Assembly (NCBI GenBank): GCA_937873155.1
Contig: CALMVZ010000010.1
Span: 310,001 to 374,000 of the forward strand
From: an uncultured Bacteroidota bacterium
GTDB lineage: Bacteria; Bacteroidota; Bacteroidia; B-17B0; Aurantibacillaceae
Direction: 5' to 3'
Length of the DNA stretch: 64,000 bases
The notes below the pieces were generated by a model. The model saw only the letters and a program-made list of their open reading frames with translations. It was not told the DNA's origin and searched no databases. Of this stretch, positions 26,149 through 35,319 are shown one piece after another. Each line of letters starts with the position of its first letter. Positions within the stretch are counted from its first letter, which is position 1. The position numbers and the translations under genes are program-made.

Positions 26149-26484
26149 TTATGCTAAAACTAATTTCGGAGGAGGTGTGCTGATATTGAAAACCAGATTG
26201 AGATGGTTTTCATGGAGGGAATTGAATTTTGAGTTGGAAGTCAATAAATGGAACTTGTGGGAATTAGAATGATGAAAGAATTCTGCGCTGTCATCTTCGT
26301 CACCTTCATCATCATTTGCGTCATCATCAGCACTATTATTTTCACTTGATGGAGCATTGGATTTTTTACTCATGGTCTTAGAAGCGTGAATCTCTTCTTC
26401 CAAAATAGGAACGTACTGAAATACTGTGAAGAGCATACTTCCCAAAAAGAGAACAATAAAGAAATATTGATACTTTTTTAACAC
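26149..26484 (-). CDS. Small acidic membrane-anchored protein, unknown
   Basis: 111 residues starting from GTG at 26484. One membrane segment (residues about 7-25), then a Lys/Ser linker, a run of Asp and Glu (about 52-67), a His-containing patch (Phe-Phe-His-His-Ser-Asn-Ser-His-Lys) and a C-terminal Ile-Ser-Thr-Pro-Pro-Pro-Lys. The acidic run and His residues could bind metal, which is a guess. I do not recognise a family. TAGATTTG (26497-26490, minus) ends 5 nt before the start. It lies 56 bp upstream of the carbonic anhydrase operon on the same strand. Confidence 0.6.
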   Translation of the reverse strand: MLKKYQYFFIVLFLGSMLFTVFQYVPILEEEIHASKTMSKKSNAPSSENNSADDDANDDEGDEDDSAEFFHHSNSHKFHLLTSNSKFNSLHENHLNLVFNISTPPPKLVLA

Positions 26485-26580
26485 CTTTACAAATCTAAAC
26501 TTTTTTTCGAATAGACCATGTGTTAATTAGTCTTAAAGAGACCAAAGTTGTAATTATACAACAGTTTGATTCACTGTGAT

Positions 26581-27813
26581 TTAAAAGCTTAGTATAGTTT
26601 CCCTTATAATACGGGCGCAATCTAATATTTGCTCTTTTGTGATCACTAAAGGTGGTGCAAATCTTATAATATCACCATGGGTTGGTTTTGCCAAAAGCCC
26701 GTTCTCAGCCATTTTAATACAAACATCCCATGCTGTTTTACCATTCTTTTCTTTTATTACAATAGCATTGAATAAACCTTTTCCTCGAACCAAAGTGATC
26801 ATGTCAGATTTGATGGCTCTTAATTCTTTACGTAAGAGTTCACCTAAGATCTCTGAATTCTCAGCCATCTTTTCATCTACAACAACATTTAATGCAGCAA
26901 TAGCAACTTTACAGGCCAGAGGATTTCCACCATAAGTTGAACCATGTTGTCCGGGTTTAATGCAAAGCATGATCTCATCATTTGCTAATACAGCAGAAAC
27001 AGGATATAAACCGCCGCTTAATGCTTTTCCTAAGATCAGGATATCAGCTTTTACATTTTCATGATCGCAAGCTAACATTTTACCTGTGCGAGCTATCCCC
27101 GATTGAATTTCATCTGCAATAAAAAGAACATTTGCAGCTTTACACATTTCAGCACAAGCCCTTAAATAACCTTCATCAGGCACAACAACTCCGGCTTCAC
27201 CCTGGATAGGCTCAACTAAAAATCCAACAACGTTCTTATCTTTTAAAGCTTCTGCTAAAGCAGAAGTATCGTTATAAGGAATCTTTATGTAACCAGGAGT
27301 AAAAGGACCAAAATTCCCATAAGAATCAGGATCTGTACTCGCAGAGATGATACTGATGGTACGGCCATGGAAATTATTTTCACAAACAATTATTTTCGCA
27401 GCGTTCTCGGCAACTTTCTTTTTTTCATAACCCCAGCGGCGTGCTAATTTCATCGCAGTTTCAACACCTTCAGCACCTGTATTCATTGGAAGAACTTTAT
27501 CGTATCCAAAGAATTCGGTTATGAATTTTTCATATTCACCTAATACGTTATTATAAAATGCGCGTGAAGTAAGAGCTAATTTCTGAACCTGTTCAATTAA
27601 AGCAGCTGTGATCTTCGGATGATTATGTCCCTGGTTAACGGCACTGTAAGCAGCAAGAAAATCGTAATACTTTTTCCCTTCTACATCCCAAACAAATACA
27701 CCGTCACCACGTTCTAGAACAACAGGTAACGGATGATAATTATGAGCACCATATTTATCTTCAAGATCTATTAAATATTGACTTTTTGTAAGGGTATGCA
27801 TGTCCGTGATCAT
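26581..27813 (-). CDS. rocD: Ornithine aminotransferase
   Basis: 410 residues, the class III PLP aminotransferase of ornithine type. It converts ornithine and 2-oxoglutarate to glutamate semialdehyde and glutamate. The PLP lysine lies in Ile-Leu-Gly-Lys-Ala-Leu-Ser-Gly-Gly, with Ala-Asp-Glu-Ile-Gln-Ser-Gly before it and Asn-Thr-Gly-Ala-Glu-Gly-Val-Glu-Thr near residue 100. The phrase Asn-Gln-Gly-His-Asn-His-Pro-Lys is typical of this enzyme. TATCTTTG at 27838-27831 (minus) is a likely minus-seven element. Confidence 0.94.
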   Translation of the reverse strand: MITDMHTLTKSQYLIDLEDKYGAHNYHPLPVVLERGDGVFVWDVEGKKYYDFLAAYSAVNQGHNHPKITAALIEQVQKLALTSRAFYNNVLGEYEKFITEFFGYDKVLPMNTGAEGVETAMKLARRWGYEKKKVAENAAKIIVCENNFHGRTISIISASTDPDSYGNFGPFTPGYIKIPYNDTSALAEALKDKNVVGFLVEPIQGEAGVVVPDEGYLRACAEMCKAANVLFIADEIQSGIARTGKMLACDHENVKADILILGKALSGGLYPVSAVLANDEIMLCIKPGQHGSTYGGNPLACKVAIAALNVVVDEKMAENSEILGELLRKELRAIKSDMITLVRGKGLFNAIVIKEKNGKTAWDVCIKMAENGLLAKPTHGDIIRFAPPLVITKEQILDCARIIRETILSF

Positions 27814-27871
27814 TGGTAAATGAGTTTACACAAAGATACGACAAAAGGGCTTATTAAAAAAGGGGGTCGGG

Positions 27872-28546
27872 CTACTCAATAGACTTCTTGCCCTCTTCTT
27901 TTTTCTTTAAAAAACGATACTGGACACCCATTCCTATACTATAACCGAGGCCTTTCCATTTGGTCAATGCGTTATTATTAAAGGCATCGTTATTGGTAGT
28001 CATTTTAGTATAGTTTACAAAAGGCATTCCCAGGTCTAACTGAAAACCAAACCTTCCCATATAAACCCTCGGTGAAATATGAACGTCAAAATACAGACCG
28101 CTCCCGTAAATTCTGTCGTCGTTGATATTATTCGTGATCACATTCAGTTTTGAATAACCGATGTTGAGGCCCCCCAATAAATTAAAAACTTTCCCATTCA
28201 CCATATGGTAATTCACTTGTAAACTAATGTTGTTGGAATGAACGTCAGGCATTCTTTTTGTGCTATCATCCGCATCAACAAAATATTTTGAACGGTTGTA
28301 TCGGATACCAACACCTAATTTATCAAGAACGCCATACTCCAAGCCAAGTGCAATGTTACGGTTAGCAGCTCTGTCTGTTTGTACAATAGTTGTGTCGAAA
28401 TTCGGGTTGGTTGATTTGAAAGTATAAGTCGTATTGTAAATGTCAATAGCACCTTTCACATCAAATACCAAAGCTCCTTTATGAAATTGAGCTGATAGAA
28501 TGATCGCGTAAAGAATAAAAAATAATATAAAAAGTAATTTTTTCAT
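27872..28546 (-). CDS. Outer-membrane beta-barrel protein
   Basis: 224 residues: signal peptide (cleavage near Leu-Ser-Ala-Gln, residue 20), then alternating strands with Tyr, Asn and Gly typical of an eight-stranded OmpA/OmpX-like barrel, ending in strand Val-Gln-Tyr-Arg-Phe and a short charged tail. Function unknown. It lies 9 bp downstream of dnaB, so it may be cotranscribed, but I see no functional link. Confidence 0.75.
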   Translation of the reverse strand: MKKLLFILFFILYAIILSAQFHKGALVFDVKGAIDIYNTTYTFKSTNPNFDTTIVQTDRAANRNIALGLEYGVLDKLGVGIRYNRSKYFVDADDSTKRMPDVHSNNISLQVNYHMVNGKVFNLLGGLNIGYSKLNVITNNINDDRIYGSGLYFDVHISPRVYMGRFGFQLDLGMPFVNYTKMTTNNDAFNNNALTKWKGLGYSIGMGVQYRFLKKKEEGKKSIE

Positions 28547-28555
28547 AGTTGGATG

Positions 28556-30136
28556 CTAGAAAGGATTGTTTACGTCATCAATATCATTACGTTTGATGAT
28601 ATCATTGTTATTGTCTTCTGGTTTATCCCAATTCTTAGATTGAACGGTTTTAGTTCCTGATGCAAGGAAATCTGTATTCTGCTCTAAACTTTGCGGCGTG
28701 TTTGAACTATAAATAGAATCCTGCCCTTCGTTATAATCCAAATCAGCAAATTTCGCATACTGTCCTATGAAACGAAGCTTAACTGTTTCCAAAGCGCCAT
28801 GACGGTTCTTTGCAATGATAATCTCAGCTTTACCACGTGTTGGTTCGTTGTTCTCATCCACTTCTAATCCATAATATTCCGGACGGTAAATGAACATTAC
28901 CATATCCGCATCCTGCTCGATAGCTCCCGATTCACGGAGGTCACTTAACTGAGGACGTTTACTTCCACCCGGACGATTTTCCACTTGTCGGCTTAACTGT
29001 GATAAAGCGATGATAGGAATTTCTAATTCTTTTGATAAGCTTTTTAATCCGCGTGAGATTTGCGAGATCTCCTGTTCACGGTTTCCTTTTCCGTCAGGGC
29101 CGCCGCTCATTAATTGTAAATAATCGATAATGATCAATTCAATTTTCTGGTTCTCTTTTAAACGGCGGGCTTTGGCACGCAATTCGAAAATTGAAAGGGC
29201 CGGTGTATCATCAATATATAAAGGAGCCGTTGATAATTTTTTTATACGCTCGTGTAATTGCTGGTATTCGTAAGGTTCTAAATTTCCTTTTAAGATCTTA
29301 TCTTGCGGTAATTCAGTTTCAGAAGAGATCAAACGTTTTACTAACTGAACTGACGACATCTCTAAAGAGAAAATAGCGCAAGGTTTATTGAATTCAACGG
29401 CGGCATTCTTTGCCATGGTAACAACAAATGCCGTTTTACCCATACCAGGGCGTGCTGCAAGAATTAAAAGATCCGATTTCTGCCATCCGCCGGTAATGCG
29501 GTCTAATGCCGTAAATCCTGAAGGAACACCCAGTAATCCGTCTTTTTGATTTGCAGCGGCATCAATTTCATCGAGCGCTTTTACGATGAGCGTACTCATT
29601 TTATCGTGTTGTTTACGCACGTTATTATCGAGTATCTCAAAAATATTTTGTGTGGTGTGATCCAACAATTCAAAAACGTCAGTGCTGTCTTCGTAAGCTG
29701 TTTTAATAGTTTCAGTACCGATACGGATCAATTCACGCTGTAAGAATTTTTGTGCTACTACACGGGCATGGAATTCAATATTCGCTGAAGATGCGATACG
29801 GTTTGTAAGAGCAGAAACGTAATACGATCCGCCAACGAATTCTAATTCGCCGCTGCGTTTTAATTCCTGTGTTACAGTTAAAATATCTACGGGTTCAGAG
29901 CGGTTGAACAGATTAACTATAGCATTAAAAACCTTTCCGTTCTGTTCTTTATAAAAACTTGCAGGAGATAAAATATCGATCACGGTACTCAGCGCTTCTT
30001 TCTCAAGTAGCATGGCACCCAGTACAGCTTCTTCTAATTCTACAGATTGCGGAGGTAATTTACCTATTTCGTTTACCGGAAGTCCGGTGCTTGTTACAAT
30101 ACGTTTACGGGTTTTATTTTGGTTGTCCTGGTTCAT
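28556..30136 (-). CDS. dnaB: Replicative DNA helicase DnaB
   Basis: 526 residues. The N-terminal domain begins with Pro-Pro-Gln-Ser-Val-Glu-Leu-Glu-Glu-Ala-Val-Leu-Gly-Ala. The RecA-like ATPase has Walker A Ala-Arg-Pro-Gly-Met-Gly-Lys-Thr-Ala and the DnaB motifs Leu-Ser-Gln-Leu-Ser-Arg and Ser-Gly-Ala-Ile-Glu-Gln-Asp-Ala-Asp. The tail after residue 470 is Asn/Asp-rich, as in other Bacteroidota. No intein is present. It unwinds DNA at the replication fork. Confidence 0.96.
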   Translation of the reverse strand: MNQDNQNKTRKRIVTSTGLPVNEIGKLPPQSVELEEAVLGAMLLEKEALSTVIDILSPASFYKEQNGKVFNAIVNLFNRSEPVDILTVTQELKRSGELEFVGGSYYVSALTNRIASSANIEFHARVVAQKFLQRELIRIGTETIKTAYEDSTDVFELLDHTTQNIFEILDNNVRKQHDKMSTLIVKALDEIDAAANQKDGLLGVPSGFTALDRITGGWQKSDLLILAARPGMGKTAFVVTMAKNAAVEFNKPCAIFSLEMSSVQLVKRLISSETELPQDKILKGNLEPYEYQQLHERIKKLSTAPLYIDDTPALSIFELRAKARRLKENQKIELIIIDYLQLMSGGPDGKGNREQEISQISRGLKSLSKELEIPIIALSQLSRQVENRPGGSKRPQLSDLRESGAIEQDADMVMFIYRPEYYGLEVDENNEPTRGKAEIIIAKNRHGALETVKLRFIGQYAKFADLDYNEGQDSIYSSNTPQSLEQNTDFLASGTKTVQSKNWDKPEDNNNDIIKRNDIDDVNNPF

Positions 30137-30391
30137 AATTTAAAGGGAGGCAAATGTGCAATTATTAGTTCAAGTTACGAAAAAAGCGCCATGAACACGA
30201 TAAGAACAAGCTATTAACAGTGAATTTTAATATACTGACAGTTAATGCTATTTTTGTTGATAACCCTGCTTTAAGCTCCGTGGAACATTGTTAATATCCA
30301 TCGGTTATCTTATAAACAGGCGATGTGCCAATTTTCTGATAAAAAAACTTTTTAAAATCCATTTCAATTTAGTAATGCTTAATTTTAGCCG

Positions 30392-31333
30392 ATGAAAAAA
30401 ATCCTCTTTGCAGATTCGAATCATGATGTGCTTCACGAAACACTTCGTGCGGCCGGATTTCAGTGCGATCTGTTCTGGGATAAGCCGGTTGAAGAGTTAA
30501 AAGCATTGATACCTGGATATGATGGACTCGTTCTGCGAAGCAGGTTCAAGATCACTAAAGACATTCTTGATGCGGCAAAAAATCTTAAGTGTATCGGAAG
30601 GGCCGGGGCAGGAATGGAAAATATTGATGTAAAGTATGCAGAATCGAAAGGAATAAAATGTGTAAGTGCAGCAGAAGGGAACCGCGATGCAGTTGCTGAA
30701 CATACAATTGGGATGTTGTTGATGTTGTTCAATAATTTAAAACGTGCGGATGATGAAGTACGTAAAGGAATTTGGTTACGTGCAGAGAACAGGGGTGTAG
30801 AAATAGGAGGGAAGACCATTGGTATAATTGGTTATGGTAACATGGGTTCTGCTTTCGCTAAGCGTTTATCAGGATTCGGCTGTAAGATCTTAGTTTACGA
30901 TAAATACAAGAAAGGTTTCGGTACTGATCAGGTCATTGAATCAACAATGGAACAATTGTACGATGAATGTGATGTTGTAAGTATTCATGTTCCATTGACA
31001 GAAGAGACCAATTACCTCATCAATACAGATTTTATCAAACGTTTCAAAAAGAATATTTATATCATTAACACTTCACGCGGAAAATGTTTAAATACTTCTG
31101 ATCTGATGTCGGCGATCTCATCCGGAAAAGTTTTAGGTGCATGTTTGGATGTATTGGAATACGAATCTGTTTCGTTCGAGAAGTTGGATTCAGCAAAATT
31201 ACCCGAACCCATGCAGCAACTTATTAAAAGCGATAAAGTGATACTAAGTCCGCATATTGCAGGATGGACACACGAATCGAATTACAGGATCAGTAAGATC
31301 ATAGCGGAAAAAATGATCGAAGTTCTGAAGTGA
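30392..31333 (+). CDS. D-2-hydroxyacid dehydrogenase (SerA-like)
   Basis: 313 residues. NAD-binding motif Gly-Ile-Ile-Gly-Tyr-Gly-Asn-Met-Gly with the Asp about 20 residues on (Val-Tyr-Asp-Lys-Tyr). Catalytic Arg near Asn-Thr-Ser-Arg-Gly, and the His in Leu-Ser-Pro-His-Ile-Ala-Gly-Trp. The short form lacks the ACT domain of long 3-phosphoglycerate dehydrogenases. The Gly-Arg-Ala-Gly-Ala-Gly-Met-Glu-Asn-Ile-Asp segment fits SerA-type enzymes, but other 2-ketoacids are possible. The 255-bp gap before it shows no feature I can name. Confidence 0.8.
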   Translation: MKKILFADSNHDVLHETLRAAGFQCDLFWDKPVEELKALIPGYDGLVLRSRFKITKDILDAAKNLKCIGRAGAGMENIDVKYAESKGIKCVSAAEGNRDAVAEHTIGMLLMLFNNLKRADDEVRKGIWLRAENRGVEIGGKTIGIIGYGNMGSAFAKRLSGFGCKILVYDKYKKGFGTDQVIESTMEQLYDECDVVSIHVPLTEETNYLINTDFIKRFKKNIYIINTSRGKCLNTSDLMSAISSGKVLGACLDVLEYESVSFEKLDSAKLPEPMQQLIKSDKVILSPHIAGWTHESNYRISKIIAEKMIEVLK

Positions 31334-31334
31334 T

Positions 31335-33089
31335 CTATTCACCTGTAGCTTTAACGAATTCCACGTACATATTATCAATTTCCCCGACTGTATTTCCCTG
31401 GGGTTCCCAGAAAAATACTTTTAATTTACATCCGGGAGGAAGGTTATTTGGTATAGTAAATCCGCTTTCCAGTTTTTCCCATTTATCAATTAAAGGAAAG
31501 AAAATGGTGTTGGTCTGATTCCAGATAATTATACTGTCTTTGGCATCGGATACGGATACACATAACAGAATGCCATTGTTAAGGTCTTTCACTTTAAGAT
31601 CAGCGCCATAACGGATAGCCGTATATTTATCCCATTTAAGATGATCATCCAGGTTAAGAAGAATGCCTTTCGAGAATGGGATCTTATCACTTACTTCAGC
31701 GTATGGTTTGTTTTTATCATCATTAAAATCTTCTCTTATAAATACACTCGACTTAATTGTCTTTGCAGAAATGGGATATTCAAGGATAGGACGCATCCTG
31801 AAAAAATTCTTGATGGTATATTCCATCCCCTGACTCGTCCCGCTAATGATCCCCATTAAGAATTGTTTTGATAAATGAAGGTTTATCCATGAGCTGAGTA
31901 CGCACAAGAACATGAGTATATAAAAGAATATTTTTCTCTCTAATGCATATTGAATAAGAAAGCCCAGGCCCAAAGCAACGATCAGGTACCAATCGATATA
32001 CGCACGCATTGAAAAGCCGGTTCCGTAATCCCAGCAGCCCCATGAAGAAGTTATATAGATAACAAGAGCTAACATCGCTAATAAATTCAGTGAAAGTTTC
32101 CTTGGCATGAAAAACAATCCTGTTAGCGCGATCAGGGCGAGCGGGGTGTAAATGAACCAGCCTTTATGGGCAGAGAATAGGCTTTTAAAGATCTGGGGAT
32201 GCCCCCAATTAAAATGTTCATCGGGGTACGAATCGATCAGCCAATAGCCGGTTTGCAATTTCCATAACAACAACATCGAAAAGATCAGCCAAAGAGAAAA
32301 TAAAAACCCGCTTAATGCTATTTTGTTTTTGAGGATACGGAAATACTTAAAAGTATCTTTCAGTTTGTATCCCATGCACGGCAACAGTAGAATAGCAATA
32401 CCATTAATATTGCGTGTAATGATTGCGAGTCCTAAACCGATCGCCATCCATGCAAAATATTTTGAACTTTTCTGATCAGGAAATAAGGCAAAGAATTTTG
32501 TTCCGGCATAAAAGAATAAACTTACGGATATCAGTGTATACAAATGCGAATAGCAACCGAAGATCTGTGTATAGAAATAAAGATTACTTCCAAAACTTAG
32601 TAACGGAACGGTAAGGGCAAATGTAGTCAGCGATAAATTAAAATGATTGAAGATACGCCGGAGCAGAAGAAAAAAAACGTACTGCCAGAATACGGATCCA
32701 AAACACATGAACCACATGTAGATATCGGCATACCCGTTAGGTTCTGAGAATAAGTACGCAAAGCCATGTGCCATAAAAAAGAACGGCGCCTGGAAATAAG
32801 TGACGCCTGGCGGATATTTATTTACTTCCTGTCCTTTGAACTTAACAACAAAGCCAGCTTTAAAATCATTATCGCCCGATACATCTTCATTGTGTTTTAA
32901 CCAGGGTTGTTCAAGGCAATCGTAATTAAGATCATGATAAATAAAAATGGCTGGCAGGTAACCGTAATATCCCATCGCATCATTCACAATACAGCGCTGC
33001 CACCAAATTTTCATATCGTGGTTAACGGGAATTAAAAAAACATTTATCACGAAAACTAATTCGCAAATGTATTTTTTAAGAAAGTTCAT
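31335..33089 (-). CDS. Polytopic membrane protein, possible GT-C-like glycosyltransferase
   Basis: 584 residues with about ten or more membrane helices in residues 1-400 and a soluble C-terminal domain (about 400-584) that looks beta-rich. The layout (short N-terminal helix, loop with Tyr-Tyr-Gly-Tyr-Leu-Pro-Ala and Tyr-Pro-Pro-Gly, many helices, extracytoplasmic tail) recalls GT-C fold enzymes that use lipid-linked sugars, but no catalytic Asp motif is certain. It lies 17 bp behind a lipoprotein gene on the same strand and converges, 1 bp apart, with the hydroxyacid dehydrogenase. Confidence 0.65.
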   Translation of the reverse strand: MNFLKKYICELVFVINVFLIPVNHDMKIWWQRCIVNDAMGYYGYLPAIFIYHDLNYDCLEQPWLKHNEDVSGDNDFKAGFVVKFKGQEVNKYPPGVTYFQAPFFFMAHGFAYLFSEPNGYADIYMWFMCFGSVFWQYVFFLLLRRIFNHFNLSLTTFALTVPLLSFGSNLYFYTQIFGCYSHLYTLISVSLFFYAGTKFFALFPDQKSSKYFAWMAIGLGLAIITRNINGIAILLLPCMGYKLKDTFKYFRILKNKIALSGFLFSLWLIFSMLLLWKLQTGYWLIDSYPDEHFNWGHPQIFKSLFSAHKGWFIYTPLALIALTGLFFMPRKLSLNLLAMLALVIYITSSWGCWDYGTGFSMRAYIDWYLIVALGLGFLIQYALERKIFFYILMFLCVLSSWINLHLSKQFLMGIISGTSQGMEYTIKNFFRMRPILEYPISAKTIKSSVFIREDFNDDKNKPYAEVSDKIPFSKGILLNLDDHLKWDKYTAIRYGADLKVKDLNNGILLCVSVSDAKDSIIIWNQTNTIFFPLIDKWEKLESGFTIPNNLPPGCKLKVFFWEPQGNTVGEIDNMYVEFVKATGE

Positions 33090-33106
33090 TCAGGAAAAAG
33101 GAATGT

Positions 33107-33589
33107 TTACGGCACTTGTAATTCCGGTGTAACAAGTATATTGCTTTGATGGCCCGCGTTATCGTTCATGTAAATAACATACTTTATCCGTTTGCGTGTT
33201 TTAGAACCCCTGTAGCCATTCATCTTTATTGAAACTTCACCGCTGATAGATTTACCTTCGTAGTCATCAACAGGTTTACGGATAGTATAAGGAACCCTCA
33301 AGGTATCAAGTGCAGCAGGAATGTAAAGAGCTGTGAATTTATTAGCAACTGTATCGAAGTAGTAGAATGTTGTGAAAAGATTATAGGTCTTATCTTCTTT
33401 TTCTTTTCCGATATCTCCATCCCCGTCTGAGAAACCTATCACCATATCAGCAGTATCTGTAAGCCCGTATGGGTGAAAGCTGATGAACGAAATTTCGGGA
33501 CTTTGCGAATAGGTCTTCTTTTTAACACATGCAAAAAAGAAAGCAGCTAAGCCCGCGATGATCAAAAAGTATTTTATTTTGCCTAACAT
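33107..33589 (-). CDS. Lipoprotein of unknown function
   Basis: 160 residues with lipobox Ala-Phe-Phe-Phe-Ala-Cys (Cys21), followed by a Lys-rich segment. The middle holds Gly-Phe-Ser-Asp-Gly-Asp-Gly-Asp-Ile-Gly, a calcium-loop-like turn. The family is not recognised with certainty. Similar small lipoproteins with an Asp-Gly-Asp-Gly turn occur across Bacteroidota. It is first in a two-gene unit with the membrane protein and is divergent from the LuxE-like gene. Confidence 0.7.
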   Translation of the reverse strand: MLGKIKYFLIIAGLAAFFFACVKKKTYSQSPEISFISFHPYGLTDTADMVIGFSDGDGDIGKEKEDKTYNLFTTFYYFDTVANKFTALYIPAALDTLRVPYTIRKPVDDYEGKSISGEVSIKMNGYRGSKTRKRIKYVIYMNDNAGHQSNILVTPELQVP

Positions 33590-33624
33590 ATTATACCTAT
33601 AAAATTAAGCATAATTTTGCAATT

Positions 33625-34611
33625 ATGCATCCGCTTCAAACTAACAGTATTTTCAGGGTTCTCAGTGAGCTGGAATTTAACAATTTGGCTCTTTCTGTGT
33701 TCAAATATCAGTACGAAAGCAACAAAACTTACAAGCTTTTCGTTCAGTCGCTGAATGCTAATGTTGAGACCGTAAAGCACTATACTGAAATTCCTTTCCT
33801 GCCTATTGAATTGTTCAAAGCGCGGGATGTAATATGTAACGGAAAGAAGGATGATTTTATTGTGTTCACCAGCAGTTCAACTTCCTCACAAACGCCGTCA
33901 AAGCACATTGTCTCAGATATCAGGGTATATGAACAAAGTTTTATGAAAGGCTTTGAGCTGGTTTACGGAAAACCTTCTGATCTTGTTATACTGGCCCTTT
34001 TGCCAAATTACCTGGAGAGGCAAGGGTCTTCTTTAGTTTATATGTTCGATAAGCTGATAAAAGCTTCAAATAAACCGGAAAGTGGTTTTTTTCTTGAAGA
34101 TGATTCATTGATAGGTAAACTACAAACATTAAAGGAATCAAACACCAGAACTCTATTGATCGGAGTTACTTATGCTTTATTGGACCTGGCTGAAAAAGGA
34201 ATTACTTTGAACGATAATTTTATAGTGATGGAAACAGGCGGCATGAAGGGAAGAAGAGAGGAACTGCTGAAAGAAGAATTGCATAAGATCTTAAAAAGTA
34301 AATTCGAAGTATCTTCCATTCACAGTGAATACGGCATGACGGAATTATTATCACAGGCTTATTCAAAAGGAGAAGGTGTTTTTGATTGTCCGCCCTGGAT
34401 GAAAGTTTTGATCCGGGATATCGATGACCCTTTGAGTTATGTGAAAGAAAACAGAACAGGTGGTATAAATGTGATCGACCTTGCTAATATTAATTCGTGT
34501 TCCTTTATTGCTACTCAAGACCTCGGGCGTTTAAAAAGCAACGGACAATTTGAATTAATGGGGCGTTTTGATAACAGTGATGTCCGCGGTTGTAACCTGA
34601 TGATTATTTAA
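33625..34611 (+). CDS. LuxE/PaaK-family acyl-protein synthetase-like enzyme
   Basis: 328 residues. The N-terminal half has Ile-Pro-Phe-Leu-Pro-Ile-Glu-Leu-Phe-Lys and the phosphate-binding-like stretch Phe-Thr-Ser-Ser-Ser-Thr-Ser-Ser-Gln-Thr-Pro-Ser, as in LuxE. The Glu-Tyr-Gly-Met-Thr-Glu-Leu motif matches adenylate-forming enzymes. LuxE activates fatty acids and loads them on itself. Standalone relatives in polysaccharide and lipid loci probably activate acyl groups. No lux genes adjoin. A TAATTTTG box (33612-33619) ends 5 nt before the ATG, suggesting a near-leaderless transcript. Confidence 0.8.
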   Translation: MHPLQTNSIFRVLSELEFNNLALSVFKYQYESNKTYKLFVQSLNANVETVKHYTEIPFLPIELFKARDVICNGKKDDFIVFTSSSTSSQTPSKHIVSDIRVYEQSFMKGFELVYGKPSDLVILALLPNYLERQGSSLVYMFDKLIKASNKPESGFFLEDDSLIGKLQTLKESNTRTLLIGVTYALLDLAEKGITLNDNFIVMETGGMKGRREELLKEELHKILKSKFEVSSIHSEYGMTELLSQAYSKGEGVFDCPPWMKVLIRDIDDPLSYVKENRTGGINVIDLANINSCSFIATQDLGRLKSNGQFELMGRFDNSDVRGCNLMII

Positions 34612-34612
34612 A

Positions 34613-34644
34613 TTTGCATTATACGTATACATTAATTATTTTTG
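34613..34644 (+). promoter_or_regulatory. Promoter of the PIN toxin-antitoxin unit
   Basis: TTTG (34613-34616), a 20-nt spacer and TATTTTTG (34637-34644) match the Bacteroidota promoter consensus. The antitoxin ATG begins only 4 nt later, so the transcript would be leaderless or nearly so. Confidence 0.65.
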
Positions 34645-34648
34645 TCGT

Positions 34649-34906
34649 ATGGATGCAAAGATCACACTTTCTTTCGATGAAAGAGTCATAAAAAAAGCCA
34701 AGCAATACGCCGAAAGGCAAAATATAAGCCTTTCAAGGTTAATGGAAATGCTTTTAGATAAAATAACCGCCAATAATTATGAAACCCTTGAAGAGATGCC
34801 TATCGCCGATTGGGTAAACGAAATAGCAGAAGGGAAATCCCGGTATGTTATTAAGCAAAAAAAACGTTCAGTATTAAAAAAAGAGTTTTTTGAGAAGCGC
34901 AAATGA
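34649..34906 (+). CDS. DUF6364-like antitoxin
   Basis: 85 residues. The N-terminus (Lys-Ile-Thr-Leu-Ser-Phe-Asp-Glu, then Lys-Lys-Ala-Lys-Gln-Tyr-Ala and Ser-Leu-Ser-Arg-Leu) is a ribbon-helix-helix DNA-binding pattern, followed by a toxin-binding tail with Pro-Ile-Ala-Asp-Trp-Val. This is the usual antitoxin partner of PIN toxins in Bacteroidota. It overlaps the PIN gene by 4 bp (ATGA). Confidence 0.85.
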   Translation: MDAKITLSFDERVIKKAKQYAERQNISLSRLMEMLLDKITANNYETLEEMPIADWVNEIAEGKSRYVIKQKKRSVLKKEFFEKRK

Positions 34907-35319
34907 AAGTATTTTTAGATGCTAATATCCTGATCTCTGTTTTGAACAAAGAATACCCTGTTTTTTCCTATAGCTCACGTATTTTAAGCAGTGATCATAG
35001 AGCATTTAGCTTTTACACTTCACCGCTTTGTCTTGCCATTGCTTTTTATTTTAGCGAGAAAAAAAGCGGCAGGACATTGGCAAAAGCTAAAATTAATACT
35101 TTAACTAAACACATTGGAATTACGGACTTGAACAAGGCTATTGTTTTTAGTGCATTGGAAAATAAGAAAATATTGGATTTTGAAGATGGATTGGAGTATT
35201 ATTCAGCTATAAAAAGTGATTGCAAATGTATAATAACAGAGGACTTGAGTGATTTTTATTTTTCCGGTATTGAGGTGTTGGATAGCAGATCCTTCTTTGA
35301 AAAACATTGTAAGAAATAA
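34903..35319 (+). CDS. PIN-domain (VapC-like) toxin
   Basis: 138 residues. PIN-domain acidic residues are visible: Asp6 in Val-Phe-Leu-Asp-Ala-Asn, then acidic positions in Leu-Asp-Phe-Glu-Asp-Gly-Leu-Glu and Ile-Ile-Thr-Glu-Asp. VapC-type PIN proteins are Mg-dependent RNases that cut tRNA or rRNA. The last Asp is preceded by Glu rather than Asn (Thr-Glu-Asp-Leu), which is a minor variant. Its stop codon abuts the ATG of the alkyltransferase-like gene. Confidence 0.87.
   Translation: MKVFLDANILISVLNKEYPVFSYSSRILSSDHRAFSFYTSPLCLAIAFYFSEKKSGRTLAKAKINTLTKHIGITDLNKAIVFSALENKKILDFEDGLEYYSAIKSDCKCIITEDLSDFYFSGIEVLDSRSFFEKHCKK

Noticed and set aside
33625-34611. Bioluminescence operon from the LuxE-like gene
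   Set aside because: No luxA, B, C or D homologues are adjacent, and standalone LuxE-like enzymes are common.
15240-35319. Genomic island or prophage marked by toxin-antitoxin pairs
   Set aside because: Neighbouring genes are core metabolic genes, there is no integrase, attachment site or phage gene, and composition looks uniform.
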